Source: DUNY01 sp964520055
GTDB taxonomy: Bacteria; Bacillota; Thermosediminibacteria; Thermosediminibacterales; Tepidanaerobacteraceae
DNA length: 12,793 nucleotides
Direction: 5' to 3'
NCBI GenBank assembly: GCA_964520055.1
Contig: CAZFME010000062.1
Span: forward strand, 1 to 12,793
Shown here: piece by piece, positions 5,520-12,108 of the stretch
Layout of the letters: every line of letters begins with the position of its first letter
How positions within the stretch are numbered: position 1 is the first letter of the stretch
Position numbers and translations under genes: made by a program
The notes under the pieces: generated by a model
Databases searched by the model: none
Told to the model about the DNA's origin: nothing
The model's input: the letters and a program-made list of their open reading frames with translations, nothing else

Positions 5520-5897
5520 CTAAGATTCACTTTTGAGATTGTATGCCATAAGTAGAATTTCATGTAACCGCTCGATTTGGCCCGCAAGATACAGATATCC
5601 TAGCAGGGCTTCAAAGGCTGTGCTGTAATGATAATCCATGATATCAGCATTTTTGGGAACTGTATTGACTTTGGTATTTCTGGCATTTCTTGCGATATCC
5701 CTTTCTTCCGGGGTAAGCTTTGGTTCCAAGCTCTTTAGTATGGCTGCTTGGGCGGAGGCCTTTACGTAACTTACGGCTTCTTTGTGAAGATCTCTTACTT
5801 TTTTGCCACTCCCTACCAGCATAGTCCTTATAAACAGGTCAAACACCGAATCTCCTATGAAGGCCAGCGCCAAGGCCGATAAAGAATTTACATCCAA
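5520..5897 (-). CDS. mrnC: Mini-ribonuclease III (MrnC)
   Basis: Mini-III is a homodimeric RNase III without a dsRNA-binding domain. In B. subtilis it matures 23S rRNA. The 125 residues carry the catalytic signature ALAFIGDSVFDLFIR, with metal-binding D16, the central RNARNTK segment (about 70-76) and the second site FEALLGYLYL with E96. Length is typical. The start is TTG at 5897. A strong GAGGAGGG right after the cysS stop has no ATG/GTG/TTG within reach in this frame, whereas a weaker GGTG lies 5-7 bases before this TTG. Alignment also favours this start. It is 42 bases downstream of cysS, its usual operon partner, and should share its transcript. Confidence 0.94.
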   Translation of the reverse strand: MDVNSLSALALAFIGDSVFDLFIRTMLVGSGKKVRDLHKEAVSYVKASAQAAILKSLEPKLTPEERDIARNARNTKVNTVPKNADIMDYHYSTAFEALLGYLYLAGQIERLHEILLMAYNLKSES

Positions 5898-5939
5898 TTT
5901 AGCACCGTTATTATCTGAAAATGTAATCCCTCCTCTTTT

Positions 5940-7340
5940 CTACTGCCGTTTCCAACGAACTCCCGCCGGTGTATCTTCGAGAATTATTCCCTGAGCTTTT
6001 AGTTCATCCCGAATTTGGTCTGCCAGTGCATAGTTTTTGTCCTTCCTGGCTTGCTGCCTTTCTCTTATCTTCTGCTCAATTTCTTCATCTAATAAGGTCT
6101 TTTCCGTGAACTTGCGGAAAAAGCCCAACACGCTTCCGAGAGTAAGCAGCATTTCCTTTGTAGCAATTATTAGCTTTCGGGGGGATTTTTCGTCAATGCT
6201 CATATTGTACTGCCTCACTATATTGAAAAGGGATGCTATGGCATCGGCAGTATTAAAATCATCATCCATTGCTTTTATGAATTCATCTTTATTTATCTCA
6301 AGACTGTTTAGGTATTCTCGATCGCCTTCTGTGAGATCTTTATCCAATGCCACCTTCTCCAGATGCTCTATACTATATAGTGCATTATACAGACGTTCCA
6401 ATGAGCTCTTGGCCTGTTCCATTAAATCCTGACTGAAATTAATGGGATTTCGATAATGAGATGACAGCATGAAAAACCTTAAAACTTCAGGGTCGTAGGT
6501 TTTTAATATATCCCTGACGGTAAAAAAGTTTCCCAGAGACTTGGACATTTTTTGATTGTTAATATTGAGATATCCTACATGCATGAAAAATCGTGCAAAA
6601 GGCTTTTCGGTAGCAGCTTCACTTTGGGCAATCTCGTTTTCATGGTGGGGAAAAATTAGATCCGGGCCACCGCCGTGGATGTCAATAGTCTCTCCTAAGT
6701 ATTTCATGGCCATTATGGAACACTCGATGTGCCATCCGGGACGGCCTTTTCCCCAAGGGCTGTCCCACGCCGGTTCTCCTGGTTTCTGTGCTTTCCACAG
6801 TGCAAAATCCATGGGATTTTTTTTCTTTTCCCCGGGTTCAATCCGGGCACCGGCTTCTAGTTCGTCAATGTTTTGGTGTGAAAGCTTACCATAATCTTTG
6901 AATTTATGGGTTTCATAATAAACATCGCCATTTACCTCATAGGCATACCCCTTTTCTACTAAAATCTTTATCAAATCAACAATTTCGCCGATATGTTCGG
7001 TAGCCCGAGGATGGACATCAGCTCTGATTACACCGAGAGCATCAGCATCTTTGAAATACTCTTGGATAAAACGCTCTCCAAGCTCTTTTACAGTTATGCC
7101 CTCTTCATTAGCCCTGTTTATCATTTTGTCATCAATATCAGTGAAGTTTTGGACAAAAGTCACATCGTAGCCACTATATTTAAGATAATTTCTAACCATA
7201 TCAAAGGTTATAAAGACCCTAGCATTACCCACGTGGAAAAAATCATAAACCGTAGGACCACACGTATAGATGTTTACCTTGTTGTCTTTTAGCGGCATAA
7301 ATTTCTCTTTCTTTCTTGTCAGGGTATTATATATTATCAT
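5940..7340 (-). CDS. cysS: Cysteine--tRNA ligase
   Basis: A class I aminoacyl-tRNA synthetase that charges tRNA-Cys. The 466 residues match the family length. The zinc site is C27 (IYTCGPTVYD), C207 (GWHIECS), H232 and E236 (FPHHENE). The HIGH equivalent is HVGN at 36-39 and KMSKS is at 264-268. The C-terminal DALR-type and tail segments follow, ending in the usual ARKDKNYALADQIRDEL block. The ATG at 7340 has GGAGGG 8 bases upstream. It lies 158 bases downstream of cysE without an internal promoter that I trust, so both are likely controlled by the cysteine T-box ahead of cysE. The gap holds a REP-like palindrome and a tandem repeat (7374-7411). Confidence 0.98.
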   Translation of the reverse strand: MIIYNTLTRKKEKFMPLKDNKVNIYTCGPTVYDFFHVGNARVFITFDMVRNYLKYSGYDVTFVQNFTDIDDKMINRANEEGITVKELGERFIQEYFKDADALGVIRADVHPRATEHIGEIVDLIKILVEKGYAYEVNGDVYYETHKFKDYGKLSHQNIDELEAGARIEPGEKKKNPMDFALWKAQKPGEPAWDSPWGKGRPGWHIECSIMAMKYLGETIDIHGGGPDLIFPHHENEIAQSEAATEKPFARFFMHVGYLNINNQKMSKSLGNFFTVRDILKTYDPEVLRFFMLSSHYRNPINFSQDLMEQAKSSLERLYNALYSIEHLEKVALDKDLTEGDREYLNSLEINKDEFIKAMDDDFNTADAIASLFNIVRQYNMSIDEKSPRKLIIATKEMLLTLGSVLGFFRKFTEKTLLDEEIEQKIRERQQARKDKNYALADQIRDELKAQGIILEDTPAGVRWKRQ

Positions 7341-7373
7341 TGATTATTCCCTCCATATAAAATTTCTAAGTAG

Positions 7374-7411
7374 GGGCGGTCTTTGACCGCCCACTATTTG
7401 ACAGCCCACTA
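7374..7411. repeat. REP-like palindrome plus 15-bp tandem repeat
   Basis: GGGCGGTC and GACCGCCC (7374-7381, 7385-7392) form a perfect 8-bp palindrome around TTT. The units 7382-7396 and 7397-7411 are 15-bp direct repeats differing at one base, so the second unit is a decayed duplication of the right half. No T-tract follows on the minus strand, so I do not call a terminator. A related palindrome in opposite orientation lies at 8227-8243 on the other side of cysE. Confidence 0.7.
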
Positions 7412-7498
7412 TCAGAATAACAACAGTCTTGTTTAAAAATTTATCGTTTGCTTTCGTCTTTACCTTAGAAGAGCTGCTACTAAAATATGAATATTGCT

Positions 7499-8173
7499 TT
7501 AGCCTGTTTTGGAATTAAGTTCTTTTTCTAGAAATGCTATCCTCATCTCCAAAGCCTCTATCTTCTTTTGCAAACTTCTCATCATATCCGCCACTGGGTC
7601 AGGAAGTAAATGATGATTTAAATCGACTTTTGTAAAATCAGTATCAGAAAAGTCCACTTTTTGCCGGACTACCGCTTTACCGGGTATTCCCACCACTGTG
7701 GAGTTGGCAGGTGTATCTTTTAATACTACAGCCCCGGCACCGATCTTTGAATTATCACCTATATTTACCGGTCCTAGGATTTTCGCCCCTGACCCTACTA
7801 CAATATTATTCCCCAAAGTGGGATGGCGCTTTCCCTTTTCTTTTCCGGTACCACCTAAAGTCACACCTTGATACAGTGTCACATCATCGCCTATTTCGGT
7901 GGTTTCCCCTATGACCACACCCATACCGTGGTCAATGAAAAACCCTTTACCTATTCTTGCACCGGGGTGGATTTCAATTCCGGTCAAAAAACGATTTATC
8001 TGAGAAGTAAACCGGGCCATCAAAACCAAATTGAGTTTGTAAAAGCCATGTGCTATACGGTGCAGCAAAATCGCATGGAAACCCGGATAACACAGCACAA
8101 CCTCAATCACGCTTTTAGCGGCGGGATCCCGTTCAAAGACAACCCTTATGTCCTGTTTTACAGTACTTAACAT
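7499..8173 (-). CDS. cysE: Serine O-acetyltransferase
   Basis: CysE makes O-acetylserine from serine and acetyl-CoA, the committed step of cysteine synthesis. The 224-residue protein has the N-terminal helical domain (1-60), then a left-handed beta-helix of hexapeptide repeats (about 65-165) with IEIHPGARIGKGFFIDHG (D81-H82 correspond to the catalytic Asp-His pair), VVIGETTEIGDDVTLYQGVT and GGTGKEKGKRHPT. A heptad-rich coiled coil (about 195-220) ends the protein. It is shorter at the N-terminus than the enterobacterial enzyme, as usual for Firmicutes. ATG 8173 follows AAGGAGGG (8181-8188). The gene is the first of cysE-cysS and sits behind a cysteine-specific T-box, so supply and charging of cysteine are tuned together. 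Confidence 0.97.
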   Translation of the reverse strand: MLSTVKQDIRVVFERDPAAKSVIEVVLCYPGFHAILLHRIAHGFYKLNLVLMARFTSQINRFLTGIEIHPGARIGKGFFIDHGMGVVIGETTEIGDDVTLYQGVTLGGTGKEKGKRHPTLGNNIVVGSGAKILGPVNIGDNSKIGAGAVVLKDTPANSTVVGIPGKAVVRQKVDFSDTDFTKVDLNHHLLPDPVADMMRSLQKKIEALEMRIAFLEKELNSKTG

Positions 8174-8226
8174 GCTGATTCCCTCCTTATTTGCATTTTT
8201 CTCGTGTAGGTGAAGGTATTCTGCGA

Positions 8227-8243
8227 GGCGGCCAAAGACCGCC
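8227..8243. repeat. Second REP-like palindrome, in the cysE leader
   Basis: GGCGGCC and GACCGCC flank AAA, a 7-bp stem with one mismatch. Read on the minus strand, the core GGCGGTCTTTG and its preceding GTAG match the plus-strand copy at 7371-7385, so the two copies are inverted relative to each other around cysE. It lies between the T-box terminator and the cysE start. Confidence 0.6.
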
Positions 8244-8278
8244 GTCTACAATGGGCTATATTGATTTTGCAATAATGT

Positions 8279-8314
8279 AAAAAAGTCCCCCAACCTCTTC
8301 AGAGGCGAGGGACT
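8279..8314 (-). terminator. T-box-controlled terminator ahead of cysE
   Basis: On the minus strand, GTCCC...GGGAC with an inner CCTC/GAGG stem and a TGAA loop (8286-8314) is followed by seven T (8279-8285). The T-box sequence directly precedes it, so uncharged tRNA-Cys would favour the alternative antiterminator. Confidence 0.9.
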
Positions 8315-8508
8315 CGCGTTTCCACTCTGTCTTATAACTTATTTTTTAACGGCAAAAGCCGCACTACCTCTACTTTATTCAAAGTATGAGCTCCGGGGTG
8401 CAATTTCGGTCTTGTCTTGCTTAAAACCGCTTTCAGCCGGTGACGGTTTCTCTCTGGAAGGAGTGTCAAGCCTACAGGCCCCTTCAACGCTTGTGTCAGT
8501 ATTATTTG
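8279..8508 (-). promoter_or_regulatory. T-box riboswitch, cysteine-specific (specifier TGC)
   Basis: A tRNA-sensing leader. Stem I can be drawn with GGGG/CCCC below and CTTG/CAAG above an internal loop. The 3' side of that loop reads ...GAAATTGCA, giving specifier codon TGC (complement at 8400-8402) for Cys. The conserved distal features AGAGAG and GGCTGAAAG are present. A CGGC/GCCG stem (stem III) follows, then the T-box itself, AGAGTGGAAACGCG (8316-8329). Its TGGA bulge pairs with the UCCA end of a tRNA with discriminator U73, as tRNA-Cys has. The terminator at 8279-8314 completes it. It controls cysE and probably cysS. Confidence 0.92.
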
Positions 8509-8514
8509 ATTTAT

Positions 8515-8543
8515 ATACTATTAAATTTTCTATATAAAGTCAA
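8515..8543 (-). promoter_or_regulatory. Sigma-A promoter for T-box-cysE-cysS
   Basis: TTGACT (8538-8543) and TAGTAT (8515-8520) with a 17-base spacer on the minus strand put the start near 8508, a few bases before the T-box stem I region. Confidence 0.65.
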
Positions 8544-8809
8544 GTAGACTTTTTAACATTGAAACATGTCCTAATCCTAAAACTCTCATTGAACAATTTA
8601 CTTTTTCAGTTCAACCTAAATGTGCATTAGCTCATATATTCCCGAAACCTTCTACGGAATGGGAACTGGAATATAGTGGAATAGTTCCAAATGTATTCGT
8701 ATTCACTGCAGGCCTAGCAAATGTAGATGATGCTCCTCTTTCAGCCAGTAATCTCAATCCCGCCAACACCTTCCGGTATAGTGAGTATGTCCCCACAATG
8801 GATTCCTAA
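8525..8809 (+). pseudogene. Start-less open frame, possible gene remnant
   Basis: The stretch 8544-8851 contains no recognised gene. On the plus strand one frame stays open for 94 codons (8525-8806) and ends with TAA at 8807-8809. It has no ATG, GTG or TTG. The translation is protein-like, with segments such as CALAHIFPKPSTEWELEY, VFVFTAGLANVDDAP and NPANTFRYSEYVPTMDS. I recognise no family. Its beginning overlaps the T-box promoter, so a 5' end lost by deletion is one explanation and chance the other. The minus strand of the same stretch has a shorter open frame that I also do not recognise. Confidence 0.25.
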
Positions 8810-8851
8810 GTTTTACCATCCAATTAAAATCCATAACCCTAGTTTAAGGTG

Positions 8852-8897
8852 AACTAATAAAACCCTACATCAATTACTTCGTAGGGCTTTATTAGTT
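8852..8897 (-). terminator. Terminator after the RlpA-like gene (likely bidirectional)
   Basis: Arms 8852-8868 and 8881-8897 pair at 16 of 17 positions around a 12-base loop. The GC core CCCTAC/GTAGGG is flanked by AT-rich outer pairs, so on the minus strand the descending arm reads GTAGGGTTTTATTAG and supplies a U-rich tract. It lies 12 bases after the rlpA-like stop codon. The symmetry would also allow termination of plus-strand transcripts. Confidence 0.85.
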
Positions 8898-8909
8898 TTG
8901 GGTTTCACT

Positions 8910-9377
8910 TTATTTATATGCAACTATTTCCATCGTAACATCAGTAACGCCGGCATCAATCATCTCAACTTCCCTTGCCGCCGCCCGGGATAGGTCTATA
9001 TGCCTTCCTTTAATATAGGGACCCCGGTCGTTTATGGTCACAAGAGTGCTTTTACCGTTATTTAAATTGGTAATAAGCACCTTTGTACCAAAAGGCAATT
9101 CTCTGTGGGCTGCTGTTAAGGCATTTTCATCGAAGATTTCGCCATTGGCAGTGGTCCTGCCATGAAACCCCGGTCCATACCAAGACGCCTTGCCTACAAT
9201 AACTGTTGAACCTTCGGCAAGCTGAATAAGGCGTTTGACTGACAAGTAAGGTTCTGTCTCTTCTAAGCCATTATAAACAGACTGGACATATTCATCGCCT
9301 TGCCCCCCTTTTATTGGCCCGATAAAGCAAAAAATTACCAGAAATACCGAGACCATCCCGGCAATTCTTTTGCCCAC
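8910..9377 (-). CDS. RlpA-like septal ring / cell-wall protein (double-psi beta-barrel)
   Basis: A secreted 155-residue protein. Residues 1-25 form a signal peptide (MGKRIAGMVSVFLVIFCFIG), which exports it through the membrane. Residues 60-153 form the RlpA double-psi beta-barrel, with GKASWYGPGFHGRTTANGE, LTAAHRELPFGTKV, TINDRGPY (D117) and GRHIDLSRAAA (H126, D128). D117 and H126 match the Asp and His of the active site of lytic-transglycosylase RlpA proteins. Enzymatic activity here is inferred. There is no SPOR domain. GTG at 9377 is preceded by AAGGAGGG (9384-9391) at 6 bases. A c-di-AMP riboswitch directly upstream fits the known link of this second messenger with wall and osmotic homeostasis. 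Its place between ispF and cysE is that of gltX in Bacillus. Confidence 0.92.
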   Translation of the reverse strand: MGKRIAGMVSVFLVIFCFIGPIKGGQGDEYVQSVYNGLEETEPYLSVKRLIQLAEGSTVIVGKASWYGPGFHGRTTANGEIFDENALTAAHRELPFGTKVLITNLNNGKSTLVTINDRGPYIKGRHIDLSRAAAREVEMIDAGVTDVTMEIVAYK

Positions 9378-9394
9378 GGCCTACCCTCCTTCCT

Positions 9395-9507
9395 GCGCCT
9401 CCGAGGTTAGCTGACGGGTTAGGGTTGAAAGGCTAACCCTTCTCCCAAAGGAGATTCACCCCATTTAAACGGTTCCCCCGTATCCTTTTTTTGAAGGAAT
9501 TCGGCGT
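9395..9507 (-). promoter_or_regulatory. Cyclic di-AMP riboswitch (ydaO/yuaA class)
   Basis: The minus strand contains the conserved ydaO elements in order: ACGCCGAATTCC at the 5' end, GGATACGGGGGAACC, GGGGTGAATC, a GGGTTAG...CTAACCC stem, and AACCCGTCAGCTAACCTCG, closing with GGAGGCG. P1 is formed by CGCC (9503-9506) and GGCG (9396-9399). ydaO aptamers bind two c-di-AMP and usually turn genes off. The P1 3' strand ends 4 bases before the rlpA-like Shine-Dalgarno, so there is no room for a downstream terminator and control is probably translational. Confidence 0.95.
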
Positions 9508-9518
9508 TTTATTTTAAT

Positions 9519-9546
9519 AAAAAAAGTGAGGTACTTATATCCTCAC
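9519..9546 (-). terminator. Rho-independent terminator after ispF
   Basis: GTGAGG (9541-9546, read on the minus strand) pairs with CCTCAC (9526-9531) around a 9-base loop, followed by seven T (9519-9525). It ends the carD/yacL-ispD-ispF direction of transcription 57 bases after ispF. It stops only about 11 bases before the c-di-AMP aptamer, which makes the promoter of the rlpA-like gene hard to place. Confidence 0.88.
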
Positions 9547-9602
9547 TAGATAATTATGTCCAATCACTATGGTTTTATTCCGTTTTAAGTATATTCTAAA
9601 AA

Positions 9603-10076
9603 TTATATTTGTTCAATCAAACATATAGCTTGGGCTGAAATGCCCTCACCACGTCCTTCAAAGCCCAATTCTTCAGTGGTAGTGGCTTTTATGCTAATTT
9701 TATCCACAGTCACACCTAAGGTATCGGCAATATTCATGCGCATTTCATCGATATAAGGGGATAGTTTCGGCTTTTGAGCACATATCACCGAATCAATATT
9801 GACCACTTTATATCCTGCATCACCTAAAAGTTTCTCTACCTTTTCAAGTAATATCAAGCTGCTTATATCTTTATACCTGGGATCATGATCGGGAAAGTGC
9901 TTTCCAATATCACCTAATGCGCAAGCTCCCAGCAGCGCATCATTTATTGCATGCACCAGTACATCGGCGTCCGAATGCCCTGATAAACCTTTTTCGTAGG
10001 GAATTGTTACGCCGCCCAGCACCAGTTTTCTACCTACTACCAGTTTATGAACATCAAAACCTAAACCTATCCTCAT
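9603..10076 (-). CDS. ispF: 2-C-methyl-D-erythritol 2,4-cyclodiphosphate synthase
   Basis: IspF closes CDP-methylerythritol phosphate to the cyclic diphosphate with loss of CMP, the fifth MEP-pathway step toward IPP/DMAPP. The 157-residue protein has the zinc ligands D8 and H10 in GLGFDVHKL and H42 in the stretch after GHSDADV, plus the DHDPRYKD loop (about 63-70) and the C-terminal signature KATTTEELGFEGRGEGI. Length is standard for the trimeric enzyme. ATG 10076 lies 3 bases after the ispD stop. Its Shine-Dalgarno AGGAGG is made of the last two ispD codons (Arg-Arg), so the pair is translationally coupled. A terminator follows at 9519-9546. Confidence 0.98.
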   Translation of the reverse strand: MRIGLGFDVHKLVVGRKLVLGGVTIPYEKGLSGHSDADVLVHAINDALLGACALGDIGKHFPDHDPRYKDISSLILLEKVEKLLGDAGYKVVNIDSVICAQKPKLSPYIDEMRMNIADTLGVTVDKISIKATTTEELGFEGRGEGISAQAICLIEQI

Positions 10077-10079
10077 AGC

Positions 10080-10781
10080 TTACCTCCTGAAATCTCCATA
10101 TCCGAGGGCTACAAAGGTTTCTGCAAAAATAATGTCTTCCGGTGTAGTAATCTTAATGTTTTCATACGCCCCTTCAATAACTTTGACGGGCAACCCCATG
10201 CGTTCTACTAAAACGGTATCATCAGTGCCGTAAAATCCCTCATACATGGCCTTCTCATAAGCTTTCATAATAAGGTCGTAGTTAAAACTCTGCGGGGTCT
10301 GCATGGCCCAAAGGGTGTTGCGGTTAGGTGTGTTTTCAACTATATTGCCATCTCCAACTACTTTAATCGTATCTTTTACAGGCACCGCCACTCCTACTGC
10401 CTTAAACTTTGCAGCAGCGGCAATACTGTTTTCTATAAGCTTAGTGGAAACGAAAGGCCTTACACCGTCATGTATAACAACAATATCGGTTTGAGGGGAA
10501 AGTTCCCTCAAACCGTTATATACAGAATCCTGGCGTTCTTTGCCGCCCTCGACCATTTCTATTTTTTTAAACCTGTATTGTTTGATTATTTTCTCTCGCG
10601 TATAATCCATGTCATCGGTACTTGTTACCAGAACAATTGACTTGATAATATTCATCTTTTCAAATTTATTCAAGGTATAATACAGTATCGGATGACCTTT
10701 TATAGTTAAAAACTGTTTGCTGATGCTGCTGTTCATACGCTTTCCCTGACCACCGGCAGCTATTATGGCATTCACCTGCAT
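10080..10781 (-). CDS. ispD: 2-C-methyl-D-erythritol 4-phosphate cytidylyltransferase
   Basis: IspD joins MEP with CTP to give CDP-methylerythritol, the third MEP-pathway step. The 233 residues begin with the nucleotide-binding loop AIIAAGGQGKRM (5-16) and the conserved K22 in SISKQF. VIHDGVRPFV (about 102-111), MQTPQSFNYDLI and GTDDTVLVERMG follow, all standard motifs. ATG 10781 has GGGGTGAG 6 bases upstream. It is 17 bases after yacL and 3 bases before ispF, so the three form one operon, as in Bacillus (yacL-ispD-ispF). A separate ispE is expected elsewhere in the genome. Confidence 0.98.
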   Translation of the reverse strand: MQVNAIIAAGGQGKRMNSSISKQFLTIKGHPILYYTLNKFEKMNIIKSIVLVTSTDDMDYTREKIIKQYRFKKIEMVEGGKERQDSVYNGLRELSPQTDIVVIHDGVRPFVSTKLIENSIAAAAKFKAVGVAVPVKDTIKVVGDGNIVENTPNRNTLWAMQTPQSFNYDLIMKAYEKAMYEGFYGTDDTVLVERMGLPVKVIEGAYENIKITTPEDIIFAETFVALGYGDFRR

Positions 10782-10798
10782 AAATAACTCACCCCAAG

Positions 10799-11887
10799 TT
10801 ACAAGGATTTTGGCTTTGCAAATATCATCCTTCCAGCAGCGGTTTGAAGTACACTGGTAACCATTACACCTATAGTCTCACCAATATGCTTTTTGCCTCC
10901 GTCCACCACTATCATTGTCCCATCATCCAGATAGGCAACACCTTGACCGGTTTCTTTTCCGTCTTTTATTACCTGAACCACCATTTCTTCACCGGGGAGT
11001 ACTACAGGTTTTACCGCATTTGCAAGTTCGTTGATATTGAGCACCTGAACCTTTTGAAATTCCGCCACCTTATTTAAGTTGAAGTCATTGGTTATTATAC
11101 ATCCGTCAAGAACCTGTGCAAGCTTTACCAACTTGCTGTCGACCTCGGCTATGTCTTCAAAGTCACCTTCGTAAATTTCCACTTCTATATCGAGTTCTTT
11201 TTGTATCTTATTTAAGATATCTAAGCCTCTCCTGCCTCGATTTCTTTTAAGACTGTCTGAAGAGTCGGCAATATGTCTTAGTTCTTCCAGCACAAATCCA
11301 GGTATCACTAAAGTACCTTCGACAAATCCCGTTTGACAAATATCTGCTATGCGACCGTCTATAATTACACTGGTATCCAGTATTTTAGGCTTCACCCAGT
11401 TTATAACTGTAGGGTTTTTTTTCTTTTTCTGAAAGGTTCCTATGGGCAAAGAAATAAGATTTGATAATTCCTCTTTTTTCTTAAGCGCGATGCTCCCACC
11501 CATGTACGCCATCATAACATTGAATATCACGGGGATATATCCCCCAATCCACGGAATACTCAAGAAAGCCCGTGAAAATAGATTTGCTACCAAAAGGCCC
11601 ATTAAAGCACCGGAAAACCCATATAATATATCTCGCATTGGAGTTTTTTGAAGTCTGTTTTCAATCCACTCTTTAGTTTTCGAGCCGACATCTATTATCT
11701 TTGAACTTAAAAAATAAAATATAATTCCAAATACCAACGTGCCGGTTAATTCAATTACCAGAGTAGGAACATAGTCTAGATGAAATAGACCTATATAGTT
11801 ATTTAAATATAAACCCAAAAACATAACCTGAAAACCAACGGTAAAACCAATGACAGTAATAATGATACGTATAACTTTATTTGCCAA
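10799..11887 (-). CDS. yacL: Membrane-anchored PIN/TRAM-domain protein (YacL family)
   Basis: A 362-residue protein of the YacL family, commonly annotated as a PIN/TRAM protein; its substrate is not known to me. Four transmembrane helices (about 7-28, 42-61, 87-108, 113-135) anchor it in the membrane. The cytoplasmic PIN-like nuclease domain (about 166-285) starts KILDTSVIIDGRIADI (D171, D177), continues IPGFVLEELRHIADSSD and ends with IITNDFNLNKVA, giving a full set of acidic residues. A TRAM RNA-binding domain (about 290-350) follows. RNA cleavage is inferred. The start is TTG 11887, 8 bases after GGAGG (11896-11900). The GTG at 11896 lies inside that Shine-Dalgarno and is rejected. The 190-base gap to carD is AT-rich and holds TATAAT boxes without a good -35. 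Confidence 0.93.
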   Translation of the reverse strand: MANKVIRIIITVIGFTVGFQVMFLGLYLNNYIGLFHLDYVPTLVIELTGTLVFGIIFYFLSSKIIDVGSKTKEWIENRLQKTPMRDILYGFSGALMGLLVANLFSRAFLSIPWIGGYIPVIFNVMMAYMGGSIALKKKEELSNLISLPIGTFQKKKKNPTVINWVKPKILDTSVIIDGRIADICQTGFVEGTLVIPGFVLEELRHIADSSDSLKRNRGRRGLDILNKIQKELDIEVEIYEGDFEDIAEVDSKLVKLAQVLDGCIITNDFNLNKVAEFQKVQVLNINELANAVKPVVLPGEEMVVQVIKDGKETGQGVAYLDDGTMIVVDGGKKHIGETIGVMVTSVLQTAAGRMIFAKPKSL

Positions 11888-12077
11888 TAACGTCACCTCC
11901 TGTTAAAATTATTGCCATTTCAAAGATTTTTTACTTCACTTTTGAATTATTATATAATAAAAAGTCAATTAAATCCATAATGATAGTAAATTATACCTGT
12001 AGAAATAAAAATAAAGGCTTCTTAATAAAAGCATTTCAAATAAAGAAAACCTTTATCCTTGTTGATTATGCATTATT

Positions 12078-12108
12078 AAAAAAAATGCACTTCAAATGAA
12101 TGCATTTT
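12078..12108 (-). terminator. Terminator overlapping the 3' end of carD
   Basis: An 8-bp stem (12082-12089 with 12101-12108) has an 11-base loop that contains the carD stop codon. It runs into eight T (12078-12085 on the minus strand, partly in the stem). The ascending arm is coding sequence for the residues Glu-Asn-Ala. The stem is AT-rich, so termination may be partial and allow some readthrough into yacL. Confidence 0.7.

Noticed and set aside
7374..7392. Terminator between cysE and cysS
   Set aside because: The palindrome lacks a T-tract, and terminating here would separate cysS from its T-box. It fits a REP-like repeat better.
11949..11995. TATAAT hexamers (11949-11954 and 11990-11995) as yacL promoters
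   Set aside because: No -35 box at 16-18 bases. The nearby TTGACT (11963-11968) is only 8 bases from the first one. The sequence is simply AT-rich.
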